64,000 nt of DNA. Origin: Bagarius yarrelli (Eukaryota; Chordata; Actinopteri; Siluriformes; Sisoridae). The first letter of the stretch is position 1; the number at the start of each line of letters is the position of its first letter. The notes under the pieces are model-generated. The model made no database searches, had not been told where the DNA came from, and was given only the letters and a program-made list of their open reading frames with translations. Shown here piece by piece: positions 48,730-61,522 of the stretch. The stretch covers positions 1,202,501-1,266,500 of the forward strand of contig VCAZ01000117.1 in assembly GCA_005784505.1 (NCBI GenBank). The letters are read 5' to 3'. The position numbers and the translations under genes are program-made.

Positions 48730-49830
48730 GACTCCGACTCTGAAATGACTGTGCAGAAATGTTTATGTAAATCAAGAATTATTACTTACTTCTGAATGTT
48801 TATGTGATTTTCTGTAAGAAGAGTTAATGGGAGACACATTTTCCGGCCACTCCACTCCGCTCACATACTCTGATGTATAGCAAACTACTAAGATTCAAGC
48901 ATGAAATTTTTTAGGATATTTTTTGGGCATAAAATAGGAGCAACAGTGAGGAAGGAGGTACCAGAAGGAACCCAAGCAGGAAACAAACTATGGTTTGCAC
49001 ATGTTGGTGCCGGCGCCATAACCCAGTTCAACACAGTGCTGGCCAAGCATAAAGTTTTTTTGTTTGAAGATTACAAGATTACCACCTTGAATCCTAGCCA
49101 TGTTCTCTAGAACATGTTCTCATGGTGTGACTGGAAGCATTACCCTCTCCGCTATTATATACTCACAAAAACTCCAGAAACTCTGTGTGCTGATGTGGAA
49201 GCAGGCAGAATGGACTTCAAAGTGTGTTCTGTTGCCCCCGAGACATAACATTAACAGCGTTTTCCAAACATTTGGTAGCTGGTTGGGAAGTGGAACCTGG
49301 TGGGAACTGAATAAGACCAAATGGGGTAGAACATGTGGACTAAGAAGAGCTACAAATTGAAAGCATTTAATGAACATTAAAGCTTTAAACTGTGTTTGTT
49401 ATGTATATATTCGAATCTCGGTCAGACTTTTAGTGGCGGATTTTTCCTTTAAGCGTCAGTAAATCAGAAGTGCTCGTACCGCTGAGAGGTAAACTGATGA
49501 TGAAAAACACATGCTGTTCTATTCGGAAAAAATCCTTAATGACAAACTCCCTTAAGCTCAGTCGACTACGCTGAATTCCGATCTGTACTTTATCACAGCA
49601 CTGATTCATCCATTGTGCATTTCCTCTCCAACCCCAATAAAACAAAATCTACTGCTAACTTCCGTCTGTAAATTTTCCAGGAACTGTTGTAGAGAAGTAA
49701 ACACACTCCATTGACAAATGTGCTCCAGGCATCACTTAATGCAGGTTACCCAGAATCCATTAGATTTTAAATATGTGCATTAAAAGAGAATACAATGCCT
49801 ACTTGGACCTAATGTTTGGGGCAGTGTGTA

Positions 49831-49867
<37 letters not shown>

Positions 49868-50315
49868 CTAGGAAACATTTGCTTATTCTGGGAAGATGCT
49901 TTTTTTGTCCGATAAATTTTGTCTTTTTTTTAGTATTAAAAAGGATTTTTTATGCATGTGTTTGTAGTGACTGCATCTGATTTTGCATACTTTTCTACTA
50001 TAAACTGTAGTAACCGAAAACCATTATACACACCGGCTGCTTTCGAGCTTGTTAAAATCTATTACATTCTTACGCTTGCCCATTTTTATGCTTTCAACAC
50101 ATCAGTTTTAGAGACTGACCGCTCACTTGCTGTTCACTCCATCCTTTAACAGGTGCAATTCTTAAACAATTAGAAATCTTATTCACAAACAACTGTTTTT
50201 TGCTGTGTCCGAAATGGCATATTGTTTGAAAAGGTACTAACGTCCTTGGCTGTTAGCATTTGTTTTGATTATGGGTAGTAAAAGTGTTTAAAAGTATGTT
50301 AAAAGTGTTGCGAGG
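48730..50315. other. No gene recognised
   Basis: Has a (TG)n at 49829-49866 and the perfect palindrome AGAACATGTTCT near 49109-49120. Confidence 0.5.
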
Positions 50316-50319
50316 GCAG

Positions 50320-50522
50320 AACGCTGGCTTAGTGGTTAGCACTGTTGCCTAGTCCCAGGTTCGAATCCCAGGTGGGGATCTTTCTGTGTGGAGTTTGCAT
50401 GTTGTCCCCGAGCTTGCGTGGGTTTACTCCTGGTTCTCCAGTTTCCTCCCACAGTCCAAAAACATGTATGTTAGATTGATTGGTGATTATGAATTGCCCA
50501 TAGGGGTAAGTGTGAGCGATTT
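50320..50522 (+). mobile_element. SINE family B, 3'-truncated
   Basis: GGTTAGCACTGTTGCC, B box GGTTCGAATCC, TTTCTGTGTGGAGTTTGCAT. Confidence 0.8.
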
Positions 50523-50688
50523 GTTCAGTTGCCGTGCTGGTTATAACAACTGCAGTCGATATTTATAGCTATAAGGTAGACCTGTGACGATAGATACGAC
50601 TGATGAAATTGATGAACTGATGATTTACATGTGCAACAGCGACATCTAGTGGTCACAGTGATGTTATCAAGCTTATTATATATAGGTG

Positions 50689-50689
<1 letters not shown>

Positions 50690-50742
<53 letters not shown>
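50690..50742. repeat. (TA)n microsatellite
   Basis: About 26 TA units. Confidence 0.95.
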
Positions 50743-50744
<2 letters not shown>

Positions 50745-51504
50745 AAAAAACTCTTACCAAAAAAGTGAAAAAGATAATGTGAAGAAACGAAGAATTCTGG
50801 CACAATGACTGCCCAATCATATTAAAGCTTCTGATGGCGCTGGCCAATGGTGATAGAGCTCTCGGGAAGGGGGCGGTCACTAACACCTGTTCGCCTTTTT
50901 TTTTTAAAGCTGCAATAAGTAACATTTGTGTAAGAAATGAGTGCCCGGGAAAAGTGTGTTTCAGTTGTGTTGAAAAGTGTTTTATTTTACTTGTAACACA
51001 TAATTAATGTTAAAGTTCATATATTATATAGATGTTAGAATTGTGTGACTTCCTGGTGATGAAACTATGTTATATGGAGGTTCTGGTAGTGTGTCCACAC
51101 ATTTTTGGCTCTACTGTGTATATAATGTGTAATAAAGGACACTATATAGTGTAACAAAGGACACGTTATTTATATTTCGTCCTATTTTCAAATATATTTG
51201 CAAGATTTTTCTTTTTTATTCTAGTTTATTAGATTACTTAATTTATAATTGATTCTGTTGTAACTTTTGCATGGGCGGGTTTTTTTTACATACTGACATA
51301 TTACAGTATGTATGACTGTCTGTCCCGGAAATTTTTTTTTCTTTATAATAATTACATGTACGACTATTAGAAATGCAGTAAAAAATTAAGACTTTACCGT
51401 TAACTTATTATTAGTTAAGTATATTAATATCATTAATTATATAATAATTATTATATCAGTTACTTAATACATTTTTTACAATTTCTAGTCTTTATTGTCA
51501 AAGG

Positions 51505-51699
51505 CAGGGGTGTCCAATCTCGGGCCTAGAGGGTCGGGGTGTCTTGCAGAGTTTATCTCCAACTCAATTAAACACACCTGAACCAACTAATCAAGATCTT
51601 GCTAGGTAGACTTAAAACTTACAGGTAAGTGTGTTGAGGCCAGTTGGAGCTAAACTCGGCAGGACACCGACCCTCCAGGACCGAGACTGCCCACCCCTG
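51505..51699. mobile_element. Complete palindromic hAT-type MITE (195 bp)
   Basis: Ends CAGGGGTG...CACCCCTG, long imperfect inverted arms (left CTAGAGGGTCGG, right CCGACCCTCCAGG), flanked on both sides by the 8-bp duplication GTCAAAGG (51497-51504 and 51700-51707). Confidence 0.92.
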
Positions 51700-52949
51700 G
51701 TCAAAGGTATTACTATATTATTATTATTTATTATTTATAGTAGCTACATAAAGCTCAAACCAATTTTATGTAAAATTTAGTTACTAATTAATAATTATAT
51801 CATCTTTTGAGTCTTATAGAAAGTATTGCAATTTTTAAGACAGACACAATCACATGACATGTAGGGGGACGGTTTTAATGTCCAAAAGTGGAACAAATAC
51901 ATAAACACAGAAAAAAGAAAAAAAAAAAATCAAGCAGAAATAATGAAGAACCATTTTCAGTTTTTACAGGTTGTATTTTTAATACATTGATTTTGACCCA
52001 GAAGATCAATTAAAGTTACCCTGAAAAAAAAAAAAAAAATCATTAGTCTGAAACAAATCATTTGAGGCGTATAGGTTATACATTTCCCTTTGGAATCAAC
52101 ACTTATCAGTTTTCTTTGGACTGGCAAATTAGATCAGCAGGATTTAAACCACACAAAATGAGAAAAAAAATAAAAAATGAAAAAAAATATATATATAATA
52201 TAATATAATATAAATTAAATTCCCTTCACACAAGACGGCTACAAATTTAGCTTCAGAAATAAAGTGACCACTAATAATCGGTGGTAGAAAGGATCTCATA
52301 CCAGAGGCACTAATATAAGGCTTTGAAAGCAATAAGGAACCTCAGATAAACACTTCAGTGTCGAGAACCTCAAGTGATCGAACGTCAGTTTGATGAGTTT
52401 TTATAAATAATCCATAACACATCTTTACCTTCATTTCGATCTTCGCGAATGCTTACGTCAGTACCAGGAAGACACGATTGTAAAATAAAAATAACAATAA
52501 GAGTTAAAATCAGTTTGATTTTGAAAAAGTGTCAGAGGGTTTTAATTAAATTTCTAGACATTTTTTCATACTTTTCTTTTTTTTTTTTTAACCTAATACT
52601 TGATCAGTGACATGTTTTAGCTATTCAGCTACATCCATAGCTAATCTATCAACCCCAGTGAAACAAGCCATCGTGATATATTTAATACCTTAGTTTATGG
52701 CACCATTATTCAGCTACCGGTTTGGCTTTTTTTTTTTATTAATCAAAGCATATTTAACCTGTTAATGTTAATCAACCCATTTTTGTCATTTATGTGAATA
52801 AGACGGAACTGATACCACACGACCTTCCTGTAAGCAGCGTAGTTAATCACAGTGTCTATAGTTTGGCCCCCAAGGGTCATTCTCTGAAGCAGAGAGAACC
52901 TCCAAAATTAATAAAAAAAAAAAAGATTAAAGAACGAGTGTTGATCTTA

Positions 52950-52988
52950 ACTCTGTAGGCCCTCCAGGACCGAGTTTAGACACCCCTG
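52950..52988. mobile_element. Fragment of the same hAT-type MITE (one end)
   Basis: CCCTCCAGGACCGAGTTTAG then ACACCCCTG matches the right arm. Confidence 0.7.
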
Positions 52989-52989
52989 A

Positions 52990-53095
52990 ATTAGGGTGAA
53001 GGGCCTTGGTCAGGGGTCCAGAAGTGGCAGCTTGTTGGTGCTGGGGATTGAACCCATGACCTTCTGATTAAAAGTCTAATACCTTAACCACTTCC
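52990..53095 (-). mobile_element. SINE family A, shortened
   Basis: Antisense: AGGGCCTTGGTCAGGGGTCC to ATACCTTAACCACTTCCC. Confidence 0.75.
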
Positions 53096-54227
53096 CTCGT
53101 TAGTCAAAAAATGGAGTGTGAGTAAGTAAAAGCTAATTTGTTGGGATTCGGTTGGTGTTAGAACGTCACAGATACACATAAATAACATCCCGATTATTCT
53201 TAATTAACTCAATATCTTCCACACCAGGAGTTACAACCCGCCACGCAGCAAATCTGTACTCGGTGTCGTTATTCTAACACACACGCAGGATTAGAGTGAC
53301 GAGAGGAAACTGATGCTACAGCAGCATACAGAAGAGTCGGATGTATAGAACTAGGATGGGAGAATGAAGGCATCATGGTGGAGAGAGAGAGAGTAAAAAT
53401 CATACCATCAATCTGTCGAAAATATTTAAAGCTTGAAGAGTTTCCACACTTCAGGGAAAAAAAAAACACTAGAGAGTTGATCCAGTGTTATTTTCTCAGC
53501 CGAAAAAATAAATAAAATGTCAACATGCTCAAATAGAGATGCCCGTCTGTTATGAACCGGTGGGTGGGGTTATTAGAGATCCATACACATATTTACATCT
53601 AGGGTTACTTTTGAGTCTGCAAAGCATAGAATTGAGCTACTAGCATGTTTTTGGGGGATGGAAACCCCCTCCCTCCCTTTCCTTGACATAAGCTAAAGGC
53701 ATTCTGTTGAGAAATACAAACAAAACCATACACAGACAGAGGATACCTGGATCGCAACAGCGGAAAGTACAAGGTTTTTTTTGTTTTAAGGCATCTTTAT
53801 CAGGTATCAGAATAAATATAATGGTTATAGTGCTACATTCGCATGTGATTATGATGTTATTATGAATTAGGAGTTTTCTAATGGCTGTAAATGCAATAGC
53901 AGGGAAGTACATATAGTGTGTTACCATGAAAACACACACATACTGAACACTAGAATAGGTTAAAAGTAAAAAAAAAAATTAAAAAAAAAAATGGTGGAAT
54001 GAAGACCTGGAATTTGGTTTCTGCTTTAGTTCACTCACCCTGACAGTTTGGATGCTGCAGAAAAGCCTCACAACTCCAGACCTTCTTGAATCTGTTGATT
54101 TCCTGATCAGCAAGTCATTCAGTTATTCGGTCTACAGAACCAAATGATCAAAGGTCAAAAGCAGATTTTATTCATTGTTTTTTTTTTCCAATCATGTCAG
54201 TTGGTGGTTTTGGTTTTAGAGGTTTGA

Positions 54228-54397
54228 CTAGTCTTTTTTAAGCTCATCTGCCTGGTACAGGTGACCCGTGACGGGTGATACACACGCCTCCTGAGTCACC
54301 GGTGCCACGCCGTCGTTGTTGACGAGGGTGCCGTAAGAAAAGGAGCCGTTATAATCCGGCTGAATGGGCCAGCCTTTTTCATGGATCGTTGGAATGC
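54228..54397 (-). CDS. nipal3: nipal3 last coding exon
   Basis: Encodes the hydrophilic C terminus, including IHEKGWPIQPDYNGSFSYGT and ending ELKKD then TAG. Acceptor aacacag. The motif NGSFSYGTLVNND resembles the human NIPAL3 tail. Confidence 0.94.
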
Positions 54398-57300
54398 CTG
54401 TGTTAAAAACAGGAAAACAGAGAGACACTATTAATAAGTAGGAACATTAATACAAATATTTTTTATCGTTAAATTTTTCCTCATAGAAAGTAGAAAAAAA
54501 AATGATACATACTAGACTCAATTGTTCAAAAGCTTCGGGTTGAAATGCATTGTGTGACATCACGACACGTGTTTAGCTCTCAATTAATTGTACAGCTCTT
54601 ATAAAAAGTCATAACATACGGTACGTGTCTTTGGTTGGCAAACGTCTAAAAGAAGAATTGTATTTTTGCCGAATGAGAAAAAAAAAAATCTGTTGGCAAG
54701 CTGCATTGCAAAAAATAAAAAAATAATAAAAAAAAAAAAAAAAAATGATGCAATGCAGCAGAAAAACACAATCTGTAAAAAAAAAAAATAAATAAATAAA
54801 AAAAGGGCAAAATCCTGGATGGGATGAATATTTTAAAATGAGGAGAATATAAGCAGTCAGAACGCTATGAATAATATTCCACAGTGAAATAAGATTCAGA
54901 ACCTCATTCCAGCATCTCAGAGGAATCTGGGGGATGTAAGTTATAGGACAATAAACTTTATAAGCCCTAAAATTTGATTTTAATTTATTAAAGGAAACAT
55001 CAAGATTATTAAATGTTTATAATTAAAAGCGACATGTTATTTCCTGTTATAACCTTCCTGTTATAACTTAATTATAGTGTCTATAAACAGCAACTAACTC
55101 AGCAGCCTTATATGTTTTCCTTTTAACTGAGGAACTGACTGTTCCTTTAACACGTCTGTGGTCTTGGGGTAACTGGGCATTTTCCGCATATGCTCTTAAA
55201 CTCTCTACCCTCCAATATCAGACATGCCGAGTCATTTAATGTCTGTTTAAATCCTGCAATTGCAGTTAATAGCAAAATGATTTTCCTTATCTTTTGCGGT
55301 GTGTGTGTGTGTGTAGTGATGGGAAGTGGTAGCCCAATGGTTAAGGTGTTGGACTGCTATTTGGAAGATCAGGGTTCGATTCCCAGCACCACCAAGTTCC
55401 CACCGCTGAGCTCTTGAGCAAGGCCCTTAACCCCCCCAATTGCTTAGTTGTATAAAAGAGATGAATGAAAGTCGGTCTGAATAAGGGCGCCTACCAAATG
55501 TCGTAAAATGTAATACAAATGATTTACAACAACGCTGACTCAGGAATTACTTCAATTCAAATGTGTGTGTGTGTGTGTGTGTGTGTGGGTTGTCAGTCAT
55601 CACACCAGTGTAAAAACTGGACTTTGGAATCACTGATCCTTCATCTTGAAAGTACAACCGGAAATCAGTATTTCACTAAAGAATGTCATCTAAAGAGGTA
55701 AGTAACATCCACCATTTTGGTTTTGACTGAATGATGGAAAACAAACAGGAGATCTTAACGCTTATACACCATGCGGTTGTATCCAGTTAAGATAAGGAGA
55801 GTTGCAGCTTTAAATAATGATAATAATTGAAAAAAAAAACGTCTCTTTATTATCGGTTTGTGTCATGTCCTTCAAACAAAACCTTGAAAATTATCTGCTA
55901 CTACAGAAACCAAAAAAAAAGTAAAGGAACGCATTAATAGTGTGAGGGAAGTGTTAGCATATCGGTTAACGTTTAAAAATAAATAAAAATAATAAAAACT
56001 ATTCAACTTTATTGTCATTGTGCAAGGTACGTGTACAGAGCCAATGAAACGCAGTGTTTTTCGCATATCCTATTTTATAATTTATAAGTTGGGGGTCAGA
56101 GCGCAGGGTCAGCTATGATACAGCGCCCCTGGAGCAGGAGGGGTTAAGGGTCAGATCAGCAACTCAGCACCTTAACCATTTGAGACACCACTGCCCCAAA
56201 AAAATGCGCGGAGTGGCCGGAGCAAGCCCCTTTTCCAACTCCCTGCTCTAAAAATCCATTTAATATAAAGTCCTCAGATATTATCAGATATTAAACTGAT
56301 AAGTACAGATACTACACTTGATCTTAGCCAAAAGGCCGTGAAGCGGCTAATTGGATGATCAGGTTCGATTCCCAGCAACACCAAGTTGCAACTGCTGGGC
56401 CCCCATTTGCTCAGCTGTATTAAAAAAAAAAAAAAAAAAAAGTCGCTCTGGATAAGTGCGTCTACCAAATGTCACACAAAATGATTCACAATAACGCTGA
56501 CTTGACACTAGCTGCATTAAATGCATCATGCTACAGGTTCTATGGTCGCATATCTTGCACTCACCGTTTACCATATCCATGGTCACGTACGGCTCAAAGG
56601 CTTTGGCTTTCTTCTTGTTTTTGGTGATGAGGAAGACGCCGATGAAGCACACGGCACATCTATAAAAGGAGACAAGCTGTATTTAATGATGTGGTGCCCT
56701 GAAACCACTTACACCACTTCCCACACTAAACCATCTTCATTTAGAAAAGTGCTTCCAGGAACACGGTTCAGTAAATGCGATTAAACTTTCTGCTTCCACC
56801 GTCTCCAAGGACGATGCCTGGTTTTTGTTTTGTTTTTTTACAGGCAGCTTTTAAAAGGTAAATAATATTTTTGGATTTAATTTAATTGGTGCTTTGCAAT
56901 AAAAAAGCGCCATCGTTTATCATTTATTAATGACATGATCATCGAAACAAGGAAAAAGGTGCCAGATTTTTCTCCAATGCAACATAGTCTATCCAATCAA
57001 TACTCTTTATTGGAAAATCAATTTATATTCAAACTGATTCTGGCAAAGAATTAACGATAAAATCACACGATTCAATCTGAATAAGCGAAACATGAAGGAA
57101 TATGAATAAAGAACAGCGTATAAAAAAACAACATGGCTAATAGAAAGTGTGAGTATTTTTTTTTTTTTATCAAATAAATCACTCGGATATAATATCCAAC
57201 TCACCCTAATAAAAACATACAGATGTGCAGAACATCCTCTTGGTTGAATTCCAGGTAAAATATAGCTCCTTAATTATAAAGATACACAAAATAATTACAA

Positions 57301-58563
57301 CCTCAATTAAGTTAAAGGCAAAATCTGCAGAAAAATAAGGATCGTGTGGTGTATAAACAGTGTGTGTTACCGGCTCCAACAGCAAACACGGTGGAGAAGA
57401 TGTAGTTAACGCAGGCGATGAGGGAGGAATCGTACAGACGGGACGCCTGAGCTAGAAATCTGAATGAATAAAGTACACAAAGGAAAACATTCTGCTGAGT
57501 TTATAAAGCTGCTAGATCCTGGAATACCTTCTCTAAAACACACACACACACACACACAGACGGTTCCATTAAGTAAATAAACCAAAATATTTACTCAGCT
57601 GTGGGACGAGACAAACGGGAAAACATTTGTTATCTACTCAAGTATTTCCTAGTATAAACTCAAAATAAACCAAGGCTATTTTACAATATTTTGTATTTTC
57701 ATCAAATCGCCAATTTAAAGAGACTATTTTTTAAAAAGTATCACTGTCGAGAAATTACATTTGATTCTGCTTAATCTTGCAATACAAAAGGGCCGATTAA
57801 TCGGTTTTATCCATATTTTTTCTTGATATTTACACCTTTTTTCAGTATCAAACATGGGTTAAGTAATAATCAGATCCACCGATATAAAACGCCATCTTGT
57901 GGACTTTTAAGAATTGCAAACAAGATCAAGGGAATGAAGAGAGAAACAGAAAGACTGCTTTTTTACTTTACTACCTAGTTCAGCTAAATCGAAAGTACCA
58001 AGAAGCAAATGTTTTTTAACTAGAGCCAGACCGATATATATCAGTTTGACGATTTTATTGGCTATTATGAGCCTACTGCACATCGGTATCGGCGAATATG
58101 CAGGCGATATTACTCTTAGATAAAATGCTTGAAATGGTATATTTACTTAGTTTGTTCAGCAGACCGAGGTCCATTGTTTGCTATTGGCGACCAGTCAACT
58201 CTTTTACTTTAGTAAAGGAGTCTCTTGTTCAAGCAGTGGCAGACAAACGGTCAAACTGTGTCTTAACATTAAAGTTGCTATCTAGTAAATATCCACAACT
58301 TACTTTGACTTTTAAAAAAAAATGCATTTGTAAGGTCCCATTTTTACTCTATAAGTCCAATGTAGCATTAACCCATCGCTAAAATTTTTTTGGCCCGTCA
58401 AAGCCTTATTTGATCAGTTAAAGTGAGTAGGAAGTGTGTACAATCTTTTAACTAGTATTGTACTACTATATACAGCAAGAATATCAGCCGATATAGTTCG
58501 ACAGCAGATTTCTTTTACTTTCTAATATCGCCATTAGCCAATAAATCACATGAGATTAAAACT

Positions 58564-58628
<65 letters not shown>

Positions 58629-60702
58629 GTTGCCTGGAAATAGATGGTGGACACCATGCAAACGAACATGACGTAGAAAATGGGATAAGAGATTTGGAGG
58701 GAGCCCTGAATGCTGAGCACCACCATTCCAGCAACTGCCTTCACTGTGATGACGGTCACAGAGCCTGAGAGACGCACAGAAATGCAGAACTGCAGTTATT
58801 AATAATCCTGCAGAGGTTCTAAAGACAAACTTTATTAAAAGAGTCAAACAACTGAAGTTGAATTGTTCTTTCTCTCGTTACCATGTGACCATTCATTCAC
58901 TTATTCATCACCGGCATACACTCTACTGATCCTCATCGGCGGTGTGATGTGTGATGCTCAGCTTAATATTTAATTCAATTTAATTTATTTTTATTTGTTT
59001 GGCGCTTTTAACAATAGACATTGTCTCAAACCAGCTTTACACAGGATGCAGTAACAGTAACAACCAGACTCAAAAGGGGACCCAACCTCATCTGGGTGAC
59101 CCCAATAGTAGACCCTGGCCTGACATAAAATTTCTCTAGTAGTGCTAACTAATTTTATTCCATTTTTAATGAATTTCCTGAATAAATCTCATAAATTAAA
59201 GCGGTGCAGTGGGCAGTAGCTAGTTTAACTACGTTTGTCAGTAGCATGGTGGTGGTAGCGTCACTGTTTTTTTAAAATAAAATAGCTTTTCAGTAGCGAA
59301 GCTCTTTTGTTGATCAATAATGCAGTAGCGTCTACACACACACACACACACACACACACCCCTAATTACAACTACAAATGAAAAATTTTGGAGATATAAA
59401 TAATAACTTCTGGGGTTTTTTTTGGAATTTAATGTGAAAAAAAATAACATTTATTGTTTTAACATTTATTTAATAAATTCCGAAAGAAGTAAAGCGATTA
59501 TATTTATTTATTATTACAAACCAATATATTATGGCATTATAATAAAAATGGGTCTTTTATTAGTGAAACTTAAATTAAATTAAAAAAATAAATAAAAGAA
59601 CGTTGCTTTACCCAGCAGTGCCACCAGGAGCAGGATGAGCACGAGGAAGTTTGCGTTGTGCTGTTTGTAAAAATACAGCACCAGACAGAATGTCACGATT
59701 TCCACTAGCTAGAAAAGGGAAAAGAAAAAAAACGATTGTAGATTTTATTTAAAGCAATGAAACTTATGGAAGACAATAATAATAACTGAACAACATTAAC
59801 GCTGTGGGATGTGAAGTTTAGTCTCACCAGGTACAGCAGAACAGGCCAGCCAATCAGGTGCTTTACAATGTTCTCTGCAGTTAGTTGCTCGTGAGAGTTT
59901 GGTCCGAAAGTGACGAAAAGGTATGTGCCTGCCACCGTCAAGACACAGCCGAGGAACGATAAAATGTAGCGCTCTAAAACACAATAAATAAAAGAAAAAA
60001 CATGTGCAGGGGATTATGGGTAACTAACTTCATTGTTTTTTTAACATAGGATTTCACCTCAAAACTAATGAGAGAAAATGTTTAGATCTGCGATAAACTT
60101 GAGAAATTTACTTACTTAGAAACTCCTTTGGCTTCCATTTTTCTCTCAGATATAAAAATCCTAAAATACAGCTGGCTGTGAGGGAAATAAATAACAAAAA
60201 ACTTTCATATTGTATTCCTGAATATTCTGGAATATTCTACATTGTAAATCAACTTACATCTCTTATTTAATATTCAACTAAGCAATTGAGGGTAACGGGC
60301 CTTGCTCAGGGGCCCAGCAGTGGCAGATTGGTGGTGCTAGAAACTGAATCCACAATCTTGCACTAAGCAAACCTATTTTATGAGTTATATGCATTATGTA
60401 TTTTTTAATCGATGCATAAATGACGCCATAGTTCAAGTTAAAGATTTTTTGAGTAAATGTGAGACAGATGTAGGTATAAGACTTGCCTATGAGAGAGACA
60501 GCGCTGAGAGGGGCGATGAGAGACAGGGGAGCGAAGGCGTAGGAAGCAAACAGGGAACATTCACCGATCAGCAGCAAAAGTAGTCCAGTCCACCACGTCT
60601 TTGTGCAGTAGTATGGCCTTGGATCTTTGGTGACGGCCAACACCACGTGACTTTGTTTCTGCATGTACAGTATGTATGCATGTGTATGAGAGAAAGAGAG
60701 AG

Positions 60703-60759
<57 letters not shown>

Positions 60760-61438
60760 GTTATAAATAGTATGTTTATTAATAACAGTTCCACTCTTTT
60801 CTGTGATGCTCTGGAAATATCCTCCATCTACACACTTTGCCAATGAAGCTTGTTCAGTAGAACTGAATCGAATTCAGTAAAATAAAAACAGAGAGATAGA
60901 GAAAGGGGGAGAGAGAGAAAGAGAAACAAAGAAAGGGAGATAGAGAGAGAGAAAAACAACACCAGTCTGAAGAAAGATTAGCTCCACCCAGTTAACACAA
61001 TGATGTCATCCATCCTCATCCATATATAAAATGCACATTTTCTAAAAATGTGTAGGTCACAATAAGGAAAACGTGAACTAATCTGAGATATAATGTATAT
61101 AAGTAAACGAATATATTTATTTATAAATTACACTCTATTCATTCACTTCTGAATTAATTCTGCAATGTCATTTTTTTGGCCAGCATGAAAATACCCAATA
61201 CACAACATGATATAATATGACATAATTAATTAAGAATTAAGAAAAACTAAAATTATGCAAACATTAGACTTAGTTTTATTAAGGCTATATATGCATAATT
61301 AAAAAATATAAAACAAACAATTAAAACTAAATGGCTGTGGTATTAGCAATAAAACACTGCATTTTCTAATTTCTTATATGCTAATGAGGGGGCGGGGTTA
61401 CATACATGTGATTAAAATCTTGTGAAACTCTTATAAGA

Positions 61439-61522
<84 letters not shown>

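Larger units (their letters stand above)
51865..54227 (-). other. Probable nipal3 3' UTR and downstream DNA
   Basis: Sequence after the nipal3 stop. A minus-strand AATAAA lies near 54168, only about 60 bases after the stop; A/T-rich candidates occur further on. The region is interrupted by a half MITE and a SINE at about 52950-53095. Otherwise nothing recognised. Confidence 0.3.
55973..56345 (-). mobile_element. U2 snRNA-SINE chimeric insertion
   Basis: On the minus strand the 5' U2 fragment is followed, after a T run, by a family-C SINE head (GGGGCAGTGGTG) and its LINE-like 3' tail ending in an A/T-rich stretch near 55975. The whole unit sits inside a family-A SINE whose head is at 55946-55972 and whose body resumes at about 56346. 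The layout is that of template switching during LINE-driven reverse transcription. Confidence 0.7.
55946..56472 (+). mobile_element. SINE family A split by the U2-SINE insertion
   Basis: Head GGGAAGTGTTAGCATATCGG at 55946-55972; body resumes AATTGGATGATCAGGTTCGA after 56346 and ends GTCTACCAAATGTC. Confidence 0.75.

Noticed and set aside
48901..49110. 69-codon frame starting MKFFRIFFGHKIG
   Set aside because: No recognisable domain, no splice partners or neighbours; likely chance.
56204..56345. Functional U2 snRNA gene
   Set aside because: Truncated after about 145 nt, with substitutions and no 3' stem-loops, and fused to a SINE.
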